A stretch of DNA of 64,000 nucleotides from Mycolicibacterium moriokaense (GCF_010726085.1 NZ_AP022560.1:5394001-5458000); one strand, 5' to 3'; positions 46,063 through 55,851 are shown, numbered from the stretch's first letter. Translations and numbers: made by a program. Notes: generated by a model not told the origin, from the sequence alone.

Positions 46063-47097
46063 TCAGAGCGCGGCGGCCACCGCGTCCAACACCGCGCGGG
46101 TCGACTGTCGGCTGCCGACCGTGATGCGCACTCCCCCGTCGGCGTAGCCGCGGACTTGCAATTCGGTCCCTTCGAACACCTCCCGCCACTGCCGACCCCA
46201 CGACGGCAGATAGACGAAGTTGGCGTGTGCGTCGGTGCTGTAGACACCCATCGCCCGCAATCGCATGCGCAGGTAGCGACGTTCGGCGGTGATCATCCGG
46301 ATACGTTGCTGCAGCTCGCTTTCCGCATCGTAGGACGCGGCAACCGCGACCAGCCCGGTGATGGCGATGCCGAATGGCAGCTGCATGGTCCACATCCTGC
46401 GGGCCAACTCGGGGGCACAGAAGCCGTAACCGACGCGCAGCCCGGCCAACCCGTAGGCCTTCGAGAAGGTCCGCACCGCCACGACATTCGGATACCGCGC
46501 GATGAGCGCGGGTGTGTCGATCCGGTGGTGCGGCGACAGGAACTCCACATACGCCTCGTCCAGCAGCACGACGGTGTCCGACGGGACGCTGTCGAGGAAC
46601 CGCTCGATATCGGCCGACGACTCGACGGTGCCCGTCGGGTTGTGCGGCCGGCACACCACCACCACTTCGGCGTTCGCGGCGGCGTCGGCCATCGCGTCGA
46701 GGTCGTGGTGCCCGTGCTTGTCGAGAGGTACGGTCACCGACTCCAACCGGGCCATCTGGGCGAAGATCGGATAGCCGTCGAACGTCGGATACGTCATCAC
46801 GATCCGATCGCCCGGGCTCGTGAGGGCGCTCAGCACCTGCATGATGACGCCCGTGGCGCCGACGCCGATGACGACCTGGTCGGCGCTGACCCCGATGTGG
46901 TCGGCGATCAGTGCGCGAAGCCGCTCCGGCAGGAACTCCGGATACCGGTTGCCCGCATCGATCGCGGAGATCAGCGCGGATCGCACGCTGGGCAGCGGTG
47001 CGAACGGATTCTCGTTGAGAGACAGCGCCATTGAGTTCACCGCACTGGGTAGAGCGCTGACCGCGGCTTCCGTCACGGCATGATTCGGGCTGGCCAT
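46063..47097 (-). CDS. PLP aminotransferase, histidinol-phosphate/aromatic type
   Basis: 344-residue fold-type I aminotransferase of the HisC/Pat branch: SLNENPFAPLPSVR, RPHNPTGTVESS, LLDEAYVEF, PLP-Lys in TFSKAYGLAGLRVGYGF and substrate Arg in GGVRITVGSRQ. It is unlikely to be the housekeeping HisC because of its context: its ATG overlaps the KAS III stop by one base within a four-gene cluster. It would introduce or remove an amino group on a keto or amino acid intermediate. Confidence 0.88.
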   Translation of the reverse strand: MASPNHAVTEAAVSALPSAVNSMALSLNENPFAPLPSVRSALISAIDAGNRYPEFLPERLRALIADHIGVSADQVVIGVGATGVIMQVLSALTSPGDRIVMTYPTFDGYPIFAQMARLESVTVPLDKHGHHDLDAMADAAANAEVVVVCRPHNPTGTVESSADIERFLDSVPSDTVVLLDEAYVEFLSPHHRIDTPALIARYPNVVAVRTFSKAYGLAGLRVGYGFCAPELARRMWTMQLPFGIAITGLVAVAASYDAESELQQRIRMITAERRYLRMRLRAMGVYSTDAHANFVYLPSWGRQWREVFEGTELQVRGYADGGVRITVGSRQSTRAVLDAVAAAL

Positions 47098-48107
47098 CAG
47101 CCACGACCTCCCCACCGCACGGCGGCGGCCCCCGCGAAGTCTCCGGCGTGAGCGAAGGCCGACATCATCACGACGTCGCCCTTCTTCAGCTGGCCGTCGG
47201 TGATGGCGCGGTCGAGGTTGACCGGTATCCCCGCGGCGAACATGTTCCCGCACTCGTCGAATGTGTCACGGTGCCGCTCCGGCGGAAGCTCCAACGCCTC
47301 GCGCCAGTTGCGCAGGAACGCCCGGTTCGGCTGGTTGGTGACCAACAGGTCGAGATCCTTTGGCTTCACCCCGATCCGATCGCAGACGGCGTACGACACC
47401 TCGGGCACCTGACGGTTACCCCGGGCCAGCACCTTGGTGATCTTGCTTTCGGTGAATCCGATCGACGCCTCGCCCGTACCGGGTTGCCACCACTTGCGCG
47501 GCGGATCGACCGCAATGGTCATATCGCCGGCGTACTCGCCGTACGTACGGCATTCGATGTCGAGGATCGGTGACTCGTCGGACAGAGTCACCAGCCCCAC
47601 CGCGGCACCGTCGCCGGGCACCGCCGCCTGCGCCTTGCGCCGCACCGTCGGCTGGTTGAACGCCTGCCCGGCCGCGTTCGAAGCGATCGCGATCAGCGCG
47701 GTGTGCCCTTCGCCCGACTCGATCAGGGTGCGTGCCACCTTCAGTCCGAGCACGAACGCCGCGCATCCTCCGTTGTGCAGATCGAGCACCCAATTCGGTT
47801 TCATGCCAAGCCGATGCGCGGTTCCACCGCCGCCACCGTAGAACGGGATGTCAGGCATCTGGGCGTGCGTGATGAGGATGTCGGCACCCGCTATTGCGTC
47901 GTGGCCGTGGCGTTCGATCAAACCGGCCGCCGCGCGCTCGACCATGTCGATGGCCGTCTCGTCCTCGGCGACATGGTGGCGGAACTTCGGCGCCCGGAAC
48001 ATCACGTTGTCCCTCAGGTCATCTGACTCGGCGAACTGCGCGTAGTACTCCGCGCTGATCGGCTCCCCGGGCAGATAAGTCGACACATCTATCAGACTGA
48101 CGGTCAT
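47097..48107 (-). CDS. 3-oxoacyl-ACP synthase III (KAS III)-like condensing or acyltransferase enzyme
   Basis: 336 residues, thiolase fold. Catalytic Cys115 is in LHNGGCAAFVLG and the late Asn is in ECGNMFAAGIP (Asn288). At the FabH His-Gln-Ala-Asn position the sequence is TNQPN (Asn258), so the catalytic His is missing. An enzyme of this kind may acylate a hetero-atom or carry out a non-decarboxylative reaction (compare CerJ/DpsC-type KAS III enzymes). Seven bases after the SRPBCC gene. Confidence 0.85.
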   Translation of the reverse strand: MTVSLIDVSTYLPGEPISAEYYAQFAESDDLRDNVMFRAPKFRHHVAEDETAIDMVERAAAGLIERHGHDAIAGADILITHAQMPDIPFYGGGGGTAHRLGMKPNWVLDLHNGGCAAFVLGLKVARTLIESGEGHTALIAIASNAAGQAFNQPTVRRKAQAAVPGDGAAVGLVTLSDESPILDIECRTYGEYAGDMTIAVDPPRKWWQPGTGEASIGFTESKITKVLARGNRQVPEVSYAVCDRIGVKPKDLDLLVTNQPNRAFLRNWREALELPPERHRDTFDECGNMFAAGIPVNLDRAITDGQLKKGDVVMMSAFAHAGDFAGAAAVRWGGRG

Positions 48108-48114
48108 TGCGTCC

Positions 48115-48786
48115 TCACTTCATCCAGTCCGGGGTGGTGGAAAGCCCGTTGCGGTAGCGGTATTCGGCGATTGCCTTGAGGTTCTTCAGCTCCAGCAGGT
48201 GTCCAGGTCCGAACATGTCCCAGAAGTCACCGACCCAGACCGGTCGCTGCGCCGGGGCGGTCTCCGGGTAGGGGTTGTTGTCGTAGAACGGGTGGTGGCA
48301 GTTCGTCCACAGCACCACGGAACCGGGCTTGTCGAACACCAGCTGGGCGTCGACGATGCGCATCAGATAGATCATCCAGAGGTGCTTGCCCTGATCCCAC
48401 GCGCAGTGGTAGTCCACCGTGCGGGCCTCTTTGTTCGCCACGGTGCGGGTGAATATCGGGCTGCCGGTCTCGCCGCCGAGTTTGTCGTAGGCGACCCACA
48501 GGCCGGGCTCCTCGGTGGGCTCGAAGCCACGGAGGCTGTAGGTCCACTCCTCGAGGCAGCGGGTGTCGGCCATGTAGTCGAACAACTCATCGGGTGGACA
48601 GTCGATGTAATCGTTTACGGTGCAATAGGTTCCGAACACCTCGTCGTGCGGATACACCGATCGCATCATCTCCATGATGATCGGCGTCGCCGTCTCTCTC
48701 GGCGACGTCTCGACGCGGATCACCCCGTCGATCGGATCGGCGGTTCCGCGGTGGACGGTGATGTCCTCAAGTGCGGGCAACGACAT
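48115..48786 (-). CDS. SRPBCC (START-like) domain protein
   Basis: 223 residues. YIDCPPDELFDYMADTRCLEEW is the SRPBCC entry strand and helices, and VDYHCAWDQGKHLWMIYLM and VVLWTNCHHPFYDNN form later strands with unusual His and Asn content. Members bind hydrophobic ligands and include polyketide cyclases and aromatases. ATG 48786 has AAGGAG eight bases upstream and overlaps the end of the ThDP gene by 20 bases. Confidence 0.82.
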   Translation of the reverse strand: MSLPALEDITVHRGTADPIDGVIRVETSPRETATPIIMEMMRSVYPHDEVFGTYCTVNDYIDCPPDELFDYMADTRCLEEWTYSLRGFEPTEEPGLWVAYDKLGGETGSPIFTRTVANKEARTVDYHCAWDQGKHLWMIYLMRIVDAQLVFDKPGSVVLWTNCHHPFYDNNPYPETAPAQRPVWVGDFWDMFGPGHLLELKNLKAIAEYRYRNGLSTTPDWMK

Positions 48787-50497
48787 TGACGTGCTCCTTC
48801 TGTGTGGTGCTTGGTTGACTGACTGCATCGGCAGAGTTGCCGAGAAAGGCTGCGAATGGCGGGACCTCGTCTGGGGAGCACTCGATGCTGATAACCGAGG
48901 GACCATCGACGTCGAGTGCGGCGGCCAGCGCATCGGGCAGCTCGCTGGGGTCGGCAACGTCGAGGGAACGCAGTCCCGGGAACATCGCGGCCAGCCCGGC
49001 GCCCAGCCGGCTCGGCCCGAATCGGTTGTAGCTGTAGTGATCGCCGTAGAACACCTGCTCGCGGGTCACGCACATCGCGTGCGCGTGGTTGTCGAACAGC
49101 AGGAACGTGATCGGGAGCCGGTACTGCACCGCCGTATGGATCTCCATACCGTGCATGTAGAACGAGCCGTCCCCGGCGATGACGACGGTGCGGCCTCCGG
49201 TGTCGGCGGCACGGCCGAACGCCATGCCGATACCGGCACCGAAGCTGTACCCCATTCCACCCATGCCCAGTGCGACGACGAAACGGCCGCCGCGGCGCGC
49301 CGGAAGATGATGTATCGCAGACGCGCCGATGTTGCCGGCGTCGACGACGACGTCGACGGCGTCGGGCAGCATCCGGTCGAGCACCGTCAGCGCATCGCGG
49401 TACCGAATCCCCGGCCCCTCGTGGGCTGGCGGGTGCAGCTCGGAGTGCAGCATCGAATCCGGTACGCGAATGCGGGCCGGGCGGCCATGACCCGTCAACG
49501 CTGCGGTGAGCGACGCCAGCGAACCACGCAGATCCTTGGTGTGCACATGCGTGCACGGCAGATACGGCGTCTCGGCGCCGATCGAGTAGACCTGCGTCGA
49601 CCGCAGCGCGTCGTCCAATCCCGCGCGGGCCGTCACCGACAACCTGGTGCCGACCACAAGGCACAGTGCGCTTTCGGCGATCGCGTCCGCGATACCCGGA
49701 TGCCCCATCACGCCGGTCACGCCGAGTGCCGACGATGAGCCCATCCCCGGTGTGCCCGCAGCGTCCTTCGCGTCGGGAACGCATGCCACGCGCGCCCGTA
49801 ACAGCGACCGCAGTCGCTCGAGTTCCGCGCGGGCGTCGTCACGGACGACTTGTTCACCGGCGATGATCGTCACGGGCCCGTCGACGCGGCGCAGCGCACG
49901 CGCGATCGGATGCGGATTGCCGGTGTAGCGATCGCGATGGTTGGTCGACACGGCAGATCCGTTCACCGCCGTGAGGGTTGCCCGCTGAATATCCTTGGGC
50001 AGCAACAGGACTGCCGGTCCACCCGTGCGTGCCGCGGCAATCGCTTCCGGTAGCGCCGTCAGGATGTCCTCGGGTGCCGTTACCCGCCTGCAGTACACCG
50101 ACACCGCCGAAAACAGCGCGTGGGCGTCCAGTGAACCGTTCAGGCCACTGGTGTCCTGGAACGCACCCCGTCCGTCGAGAGACGTCGGCGCCTGTCCGAT
50201 GAGCGCCAGCACGGGAACTCGGCTCGCGAAGGCCTCACCGAGACCGGGCACGGTGTTGAGGCATCCACCACCCGATGTCGCGGCGATCACACCGAGTCCA
50301 GATCCGCTGCGGCTGTAGCCGTCGGCCATTGTCGCAGCGGAGAACTCGTGCTTTGCCAGTACGGCGGTGATGTCGGCGCGGTAATACGCAGCGTCGTAAA
50401 GGTCTTCGATGTTGGCGCCGTCGACGCCGAATATGTAATCGACGCCGATCCCCGCGAGAGTGCCGACGATGTGGTCGACTACCCGATGCCTGCCCAT
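48767..50497 (-). CDS. Thiamine diphosphate-dependent enzyme, acetolactate synthase-like
   Basis: 576 residues with the three ThDP-enzyme domains. The cofactor-activating Glu51 is in AKHEFSAATMADGY, the central domain has the family pattern, and the Mg/ThDP motif is GDGSFYMHGMEIHTAVQ to FDNHAHAM (442-474) with a single Asn (Asn470) before His. It would decarboxylate or condense a 2-keto acid. It is too diverged for the biosynthetic IlvB and no small subunit is adjacent. First gene of the four-gene cluster, with a SigL-type promoter directly upstream. Confidence 0.88.
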   Translation of the reverse strand: MGRHRVVDHIVGTLAGIGVDYIFGVDGANIEDLYDAAYYRADITAVLAKHEFSAATMADGYSRSGSGLGVIAATSGGGCLNTVPGLGEAFASRVPVLALIGQAPTSLDGRGAFQDTSGLNGSLDAHALFSAVSVYCRRVTAPEDILTALPEAIAAARTGGPAVLLLPKDIQRATLTAVNGSAVSTNHRDRYTGNPHPIARALRRVDGPVTIIAGEQVVRDDARAELERLRSLLRARVACVPDAKDAAGTPGMGSSSALGVTGVMGHPGIADAIAESALCLVVGTRLSVTARAGLDDALRSTQVYSIGAETPYLPCTHVHTKDLRGSLASLTAALTGHGRPARIRVPDSMLHSELHPPAHEGPGIRYRDALTVLDRMLPDAVDVVVDAGNIGASAIHHLPARRGGRFVVALGMGGMGYSFGAGIGMAFGRAADTGGRTVVIAGDGSFYMHGMEIHTAVQYRLPITFLLFDNHAHAMCVTREQVFYGDHYSYNRFGPSRLGAGLAAMFPGLRSLDVADPSELPDALAAALDVDGPSVISIECSPDEVPPFAAFLGNSADAVSQPSTTQKEHVNVVART

Positions 50498-50503
50498 ATA
50501 CAG

Positions 50504-50531
50504 GACACGATTGGCTAGCCGATTCGGTTCA
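50504..50531 (-). promoter_or_regulatory. SigL-type promoter of the four-gene cluster
   Basis: On the minus strand TGAACC (50526-50531), 16 bases, CGTGTC (50504-50509), then six bases to the ATG at 50497. This equals the published M. tuberculosis SigL consensus as I remember it (TGAACC-N16/17-CGTgtc). The distance to the ATG implies a leaderless or nearly leaderless message. Confidence 0.8.
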
Positions 50532-50545
50532 CCCGGTGTCTCGAA

Positions 50546-51274
50546 TCACAGCTTCTTTTCCAGCAGCACTTGTCCGGAATCGGGCGAAACCAGTTGCACA
50601 GCAGCGATTTGATCCATCGGAAGCGGCGTGTTGCCGCTCGGCAACGCCGTCGCGCCTGACAAGCCGAGCCACGTCGCAACCTGACTCTGGCTTCCATCGC
50701 GACCGACGACGACCATGCCGAGGTTCTGCGGCGGTGCGTCGCGTCGGCCCCAATCCCCGTACGTGCATGCCATGTCGATGCGGGTGCCCCAGCCGTAACC
50801 GGTCATGCTGATGGTCGCGTTGATCGGCGTATCGGACACCTTCGTCATTTCCATCGCCGCGGCGGCCGGCTGATCATCGCTCTGCTGCAGCCCGAAACTC
50901 TGCGGTCGGATCCCGACCACCAGCGCGATGGCCACGACGGCGGCCGCGACGGCGAGCGCGGCGGTGGTCATCCAGCGCGAGCGTCTGCGTTGTGCCTGCA
51001 CGCGAGTCAGCAACGAATCCAGCATGTGCGGCGGCGGCTGCGACTGCTCGCCGTCGATCGCCGCGACATCCGCGGTGTCGAGGGTGGCGAGCAGCGGCGG
51101 GATATCACTCAGCTCCGCGACGGCGGCGCGGCAGCGCGCACATGTCGGTAGGTGTGCCTCGTATTCGCGGCGGTCCTCCTCGGTCAAGGAGCCGAGCACG
51201 TAGGCGGCGTCCCAAGTCGCATAGCGGTCGTCGTTCAAGCCTTCACCGCCTTGGGCCAGCCCCAAGCGTGTCAT
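50546..51274 (-). CDS. rslA: Anti-sigma factor RslA (ZAS family)
   Basis: 242 residues. The cytosolic zinc-binding anti-sigma domain carries HLPTCARC (H-x3-C-x2-C), one membrane helix is at about 104-124 (AALAVAAAVVAIALVVG), and an exported domain of about 115 residues follows. It holds SigL inactive until a redox or envelope signal. Its ATG overlaps the sigL stop as ATGA. Confidence 0.94.
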   Translation of the reverse strand: MTRLGLAQGGEGLNDDRYATWDAAYVLGSLTEEDRREYEAHLPTCARCRAAVAELSDIPPLLATLDTADVAAIDGEQSQPPPHMLDSLLTRVQAQRRRSRWMTTAALAVAAAVVAIALVVGIRPQSFGLQQSDDQPAAAAMEMTKVSDTPINATISMTGYGWGTRIDMACTYGDWGRRDAPPQNLGMVVVGRDGSQSQVATWLGLSGATALPSGNTPLPMDQIAAVQLVSPDSGQVLLEKKL

Positions 51275-51795
51275 CGTGTCACCCCCATCTCCTGCAACGT
51301 GAGCCGCAAGGCCCGCATGCCGTAGTGCAGCCGTGACTTCACGGTGCCCTCGGCGATCTGCAGGTCGGCAGCGATCTGGGCGGTGGTGGCGCCCTGGTAG
51401 TACGCGCGGCTGATGACCGCGCGGTGGTCCTCGGACAGCTGGGCCATGGCCTCAGTGAGCAACATGCGGTCCAGCGCCGTCTCCACCTCGTCGGGCCCTG
51501 CGCGGTCCGCCGCTTGTTCCATGTCGGGAGTGCCCGATTCGCTGCGGAACCTCGCGCTTCGTCGGTCGTCGATGACAAGGTTACGCGCCACGGTGAACAA
51601 CCACCCCCGCGCGGATCTCTCGGTGTCGTCAGTCACCTCGGGGTGACGCCACGCACGCAGAAGCGTCTCCTGCACGACATCCTCCGCCCGAGCTGTATCC
51701 CCGGTGAGTCGCACGGCATAGCGCCAAAGCGCAGCGGCGTGCTCCTGATAGAGCACCCGCATGACCTGCCCTTCCGCGGTCGCCGGGTCGTCCAA
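51271..51795 (-). CDS. sigL: ECF RNA polymerase sigma factor SigL
   Basis: 174 residues. Region 2 is LYQEHAAALWRYAVRLTGD, AEDVVQETLLRAWRHP; region 4 is LSEDHRAVISRAYYQGATTAQIAADLQIAEGTVKSRLHYGMRAL. The open frame extends to 51843, but TTG 51795 is chosen because GGAGG (51804-51808) lies eight bases upstream and because the SigL-type promoter occupies 51815-51842, so an ATG at 51843 would be upstream of the transcription start. Confidence 0.94.
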   Translation of the reverse strand: MDDPATAEGQVMRVLYQEHAAALWRYAVRLTGDTARAEDVVQETLLRAWRHPEVTDDTERSARGWLFTVARNLVIDDRRSARFRSESGTPDMEQAADRAGPDEVETALDRMLLTEAMAQLSEDHRAVISRAYYQGATTAQIAADLQIAEGTVKSRLHYGMRALRLTLQEMGVTR

Positions 51796-51814
51796 ATTTT
51801 CAACCTCCGTTGGT

Positions 51815-51842
51815 AATACGAGGTTGCAGCTCATCTGGTTCA
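51815..51842 (-). promoter_or_regulatory. SigL-type autoregulatory promoter of sigL
   Basis: Minus strand: TGAACC (51837-51842), 16 bases, CGTATT (51815-51820). Same -35, same spacing and the same CGT as the promoter at 50504-50531. The start would fall about 13-17 bases before the TTG start, with GGAGG included. Confidence 0.75.
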
Positions 51843-51957
51843 CTCACGGCGGGTGGTGAAGCGACGCGTCGCAGCTCAAGAATGCCCCGAAATAGAGTTC
51901 CGGGTCGTGAAATGACGCTGCTCGCAGCCCGGAATGCTATTTCGCCGGAGCGCGGCC

Positions 51958-52761
51958 CTAGTCAGCGAGGAGGGTCAGGATTCGCGGTCCGTCGTCCGTG
52001 ACGGCCACGGTGTGCTCCCAATGCGCGGCGCGGGAGCCGTCGGCGGTCACGACGGTCCACTGATCCTCGAGAACGACCGTCTTCGTAGTGCCGAGGGTGA
52101 GCATCGGCTCGATGGCCAACACGGAGCCCGGAGCCAGGTGGGGACCGCGTCCCGGCACGCCCTCATTGGGCAGGAAGGGGTCCATGTGCATCTCGCGGCC
52201 GATGCCGTGGCCGCCGTAGCCCGCGACGATTCCGAACCTGCGGTCGTACCGCTTCTCGGCGGCGTGCGTCCCGACCTCGATCGCGTGTGACACATCGGTG
52301 AGCCGGTTGCCGGGCACCATCGCGGCGATGCCGGCCTCCATGGCCTCGCGGGTGGCCGCCGACAGCGCATCGTCGACGGGGATCAGCGCACCGATGCCGA
52401 AGGTGACCGCCGAGTCGCCGTGCCAGCCGTCGAGGATCGCGCCGCAGTCGATGGACACCAGATCGCCGGCCGCCAGGATTTCACTCGCGGAGGGGATCCC
52501 ATGCACCACACGCTCATTGACCGACGAGCAGATGCTGGCCGGGAAGCCGTGGTAGCCGAGGAACGACGGGATGCCGCCGCCGTCGCGGATCACCGACTCC
52601 GCGATCTGGTCCAGCTCGAGCGTGGACACACCGGGAACGGCGGCGTTGCGGACGGCCTGCAGGGCGGACGCGACCAGCGCGCCTGCGGCGGCCATCGCGT
52701 CGAGTTCACCGGGGGTGCGCTGCGGGACGGTCCGGCGGTTCCGCAGCCCTGGCAGGCCCAT
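51958..52761 (-). CDS. map: Methionine aminopeptidase type I
   Basis: 267 residues. Metal ligands are visible in [18 protein letters not shown] (two Asp), [12 protein letters not shown] (His), LAIEPM (Glu) and HWEHTVAV (Glu). Removes N-terminal Met from nascent proteins. Starts three bases after the adk stop; secY-adk-map is the classic order. Confidence 0.97.
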   Translation of the reverse strand: MGLPGLRNRRTVPQRTPGELDAMAAAGALVASALQAVRNAAVPGVSTLELDQIAESVIRDGGGIPSFLGYHGFPASICSSVNERVVHGIPSASEILAAGDLVSIDCGAILDGWHGDSAVTFGIGALIPVDDALSAATREAMEAGIAAMVPGNRLTDVSHAIEVGTHAAEKRYDRRFGIVAGYGGHGIGREMHMDPFLPNEGVPGRGPHLAPGSVLAIEPMLTLGTTKTVVLEDQWTVVTADGSRAAHWEHTVAVTDDGPRILTLLAD

Positions 52762-52764
52762 CGC

Positions 52765-53313
52765 TTACTTTCCGAGCGCCCGCAGGGCCCGGGCGAAGAC
52801 CTCGTCCAGCGCGCCGACCGCGTCGACGGTCTGCAGGTTGTTGTGGGAGTAGTACTCCAGCAGCGGCTCGGTCTCGTCGCGGTAGACCTGCATCCGGTTG
52901 CGGATCACGTCCTCGGTGTCGTCGGCGCGGCCACGGGCCTTGAGCCGCTTGAACAGCTCCTCCTCCGAGACGGCGAACTCCAGCACGGCGTCGAGCTTGG
53001 TGTTGTGGTTCTTCAGCATCTCGTCGAGCGCCTTCGCCTGCTCGACCGAGCGCGGATAGCCGTCGAGGATGAAGCCGGCGGCCGCGTCCTCCTGCTCGAT
53101 CCGGTCCTCGACGAGCGCATTGGTGAGGCTGCTGGGCACCAGGTCGCCGGCGTCGAGGTAACGCTTGGCCTGGATCCCGAGCTCGGTGCCTTCGCTGATG
53201 TTCTTGCGGAACAGGTCCCCGGTCGAGATCTGCGGGATGCCGAGCTTCTCGGAGAGCTTCTGCGCCTGGGTGCCTTTGCCCGCCCCCGGCGGTCCGAGTA
53301 GAACGACTCTCAC
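52765..53313 (-). CDS. adk: Adenylate kinase
   Basis: 182 residues, the short-lid form found in actinobacteria. P-loop [31 protein letters not shown] and [14 protein letters not shown] are present. Its GTG start overlaps the secY stop as GTGA. Confidence 0.98.
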   Translation of the reverse strand: MRVVLLGPPGAGKGTQAQKLSEKLGIPQISTGDLFRKNISEGTELGIQAKRYLDAGDLVPSSLTNALVEDRIEQEDAAAGFILDGYPRSVEQAKALDEMLKNHNTKLDAVLEFAVSEEELFKRLKARGRADDTEDVIRNRMQVYRDETEPLLEYYSHNNLQTVDAVGALDEVFARALRALGK

Positions 53314-54647
53314 TTCAGGAACCCTTCGTAGTTACGTTGCATCAGCTGGCTCTCGATTTGTTTGACGGTATCCAAGCCGACACCGACCATGATCAGAACC
53401 GCGGTACCGCCGAACGGCAAGTTCTGGACGGACCCGGTGTTACCGATCTGCAGGAACATGTTCGGCAGGACGGCGATGATGCCCAGGTAGATCGAACCCG
53501 GCAGGGTGATCCGGTTGAGCACGTATCGCAGGTAGTCGGCGGTCGGCCTGCCCGGGCGGATGCCGGGGATGAAGCCGCCGAACTTCTTCATCTCGTCGGC
53601 ACGCTCGTCGGGGTTGAACGTGATCGACACATAGAAGTACGTGAAGAAGACGATCAGCGCGAAGTAGATCGCGATGTAGGTCGGGTCCGCCGGGTTCGTC
53701 AGGTACTCGGCGACGAATCGCGCCCACCACCCGTTGGCGGCGTTCGGGTTACCGCTGGTGACGAGCTGGGTGATCAGGTGCGGGATATAGATCAGCGACG
53801 ACGCGAAGATGACGGGGATGACGCCCGCCTGGTTGACCTTCAGCGGCAGGTAGGTCGATGTGCCGCCATACATACGTCGGCCGACCATGCGCTTGGCGTA
53901 CTGCACCGGGATGCGTCGCTGGCCCTGCTCCACGAACACCACGCCGACGACGATGGCCAGGGTGGCTGCGCAGACGGCGGTGAAGACGAGCCCACCGCGG
54001 GCGTCCAGGATGGACTTGCCCTCGCCGGGGATAGCCGATGCGATGCTGGAGAAGATCATCAGCGACATGCCGTTGCCGATGCCCCGCTCGGTGACGAGCT
54101 CGCCCATCCACATCACCAGCGCGGCGCCCGCGGTCATCACCAGCACCATCACCACGAGGGTGAAGATGTTCAGGCCCTCACTCTGACCCTGGATGATGTC
54201 CAGCGTGCAGCCCTGCAGCAGACCGCCGTTGGCCGCCAACGCGATGATGCTGGTGGACTGCAGCAGCGCCAGGGCGATGGCCAGATAGCGCGTGTACTGC
54301 GTCATCTTGGTCTGGCCGGACTGACCCTCCTTGCGCAGCTGCTCGAACCGTGGGATCACGACGGTCAGCAGCTGGATGATGATGCTCGCGGTGATGTAGG
54401 GCATGATGCCGACCGCGAACACCGACAGCTGGAGCAGCGCCCCGCCGGAGAACAGGTTGATCAGTGAATAGACCTGTCCCGAGTCCCCTCCGCTGACCTC
54501 TGCGATGCACTGTTGAACGTTCGGATAGTTGACGCCGGGCGACGGGATCGAGGCACCGACGCGGTAGAGGATGACGATGCCGATGGTGAAGAGGATTTTT
54601 CGCCTCAGGTCCACTGTCCGCAGTGACGAGATGAAAGCCGAAAGCAC
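53310..54647 (-). CDS. secY: Preprotein translocase subunit SecY
   Basis: 445 residues, ten membrane helices. [20 protein letters not shown] opens it; [19 protein letters not shown], the plug region and the cytosolic loop [20 protein letters not shown] are diagnostic. The channel for Sec export. GTG 54647 has GGAGGAAGA upstream. The 271 bp upstream, shared with the divergent methyltransferase, contain no gene. Confidence 0.98.
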   Translation of the reverse strand: MLSAFISSLRTVDLRRKILFTIGIVILYRVGASIPSPGVNYPNVQQCIAEVSGGDSGQVYSLINLFSGGALLQLSVFAVGIMPYITASIIIQLLTVVIPRFEQLRKEGQSGQTKMTQYTRYLAIALALLQSTSIIALAANGGLLQGCTLDIIQGQSEGLNIFTLVVMVLVMTAGAALVMWMGELVTERGIGNGMSLMIFSSIASAIPGEGKSILDARGGLVFTAVCAATLAIVVGVVFVEQGQRRIPVQYAKRMVGRRMYGGTSTYLPLKVNQAGVIPVIFASSLIYIPHLITQLVTSGNPNAANGWWARFVAEYLTNPADPTYIAIYFALIVFFTYFYVSITFNPDERADEMKKFGGFIPGIRPGRPTADYLRYVLNRITLPGSIYLGIIAVLPNMFLQIGNTGSVQNLPFGGTAVLIMVGVGLDTVKQIESQLMQRNYEGFLK

Positions 54648-54918
54648 TCTTCCTCCTGCGCAGCCGACCTGTCTCTAGCGGCATGCAAATGTGGCTGGTC
54701 TGACCAGCGAGTTCTGGTTAAGTCTGGGTGCGGACCGCCGTCAGGCGCACAGCCTGCGAAGTCACGTGTCAAACAGTCTAGAAGACTAACAGTTGCAGCT
54801 CCTTTGCCCTGCATCCAGTGACCTTGACTTGGGCTCACAGTGACTTCTCAGCTCGGGAACATACCGTGGGGTCATCTCGTTATATCCACTAAGTAAATAA
54901 CTCTCGTAGGGGCTGATG

Positions 54919-55851
54919 ATGGCAAGGACTGACAACGACACCTGGGATCTCGCATCGAGCGTCGGTGCGACGGCGACGATGGTCGCCGCGGCCCGCGCGA
55001 TCGCGACCGCGGCAGACGAAGCGCTGATCAACGATCCGTTCGCCGAGCCGCTGGTGCGCGCGGTCGGGGTGGACTTCTTCACCAAGCTGGCTAGCGGGGA
55101 ACTGCGCGTCGAGGATCTCGACGTCGACCATGCATCGGTCGGGATGGCGCGGATGACCGACAACATGGCGGTGCGGACCAAGTTCTTCGACGAGTTCTTC
55201 CAAGATGCGGCTGCGGCGGGGATCCGCCAGGCGGTCATCCTGGCGTCGGGCCTCGATTCCCGCGCCTACCGTCTGGACTGGCCTGCGGGTACGACGGTCT
55301 ACGAAATCGATCAGCCCGAGGTGATCGAGTTCAAGACCAGGACGCTCGCCGAGTTCGGCGCCGAGCCGACCGCTGATCGCAGAACGGTAGCCGTCGACCT
55401 CCGCTACGACTGGCCGTCGGCACTCATCGCCGCCGGCTTCGACCCGAGCCAGCCCACCGCGTGGAGTGCCGAGGGTCTACTCGGCTACCTGCCGCCGGAG
55501 GCGCAGGACAAGCTGCTCGACACCATCACCGAGCTCAGCGCCGTCGGCAGTCGCGTCGCGGTCGAGAGCTCGCCGAGCATCTCCCCCGAGGACAGCGAGA
55601 AGGCGATCGAGCGTATGCAGGAGGCTGCGCAGCAATGGCGCAACCACGGCTTCGAGCTCGACTTCGGTGATCTCATCTACATGGGCGATCGCAACGAGGC
55701 GTCGGCGTATCTGGCCGATCGCGGGTGGCAGATCTCGTCGCAGGGCGTCAAGCAGCTGTTGAGGGATAACGGCCTGTCGGCTATCGAGGATGATGAGGAC
55801 GCCGCGCGCTTCGGCGAGTTGCAGTACGTCACCGGCATACTCGGAAAATGA
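54919..55851 (+). CDS. Class I SAM-dependent methyltransferase, TIGR00027 family (copy 1)
   Basis: 310 residues. N-terminal [19 protein letters not shown], the SAM-binding [33 protein letters not shown], and the [16 protein letters not shown] motif of the mycobacterial family (Rv0725c/Rv0726c/Rv0731c). Substrate unknown, probably a lipid or secondary metabolite O-group. ATG 54916 is adjacent; 54919 aligns with the paralogues. Confidence 0.9.
   Translation: MARTDNDTWDLASSVGATATMVAAARAIATAADEALINDPFAEPLVRAVGVDFFTKLASGELRVEDLDVDHASVGMARMTDNMAVRTKFFDEFFQDAAAAGIRQAVILASGLDSRAYRLDWPAGTTVYEIDQPEVIEFKTRTLAEFGAEPTADRRTVAVDLRYDWPSALIAAGFDPSQPTAWSAEGLLGYLPPEAQDKLLDTITELSAVGSRVAVESSPSISPEDSEKAIERMQEAAQQWRNHGFELDFGDLIYMGDRNEASAYLADRGWQISSQGVKQLLRDNGLSAIEDDEDAARFGELQYVTGILGK

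Noticed and set aside
46063..47097. Housekeeping histidinol-phosphate aminotransferase (hisC)
   Set aside because: No other his genes are nearby and it is translationally coupled to a KAS III gene. It fits a pathway-specific enzyme of the same family better.
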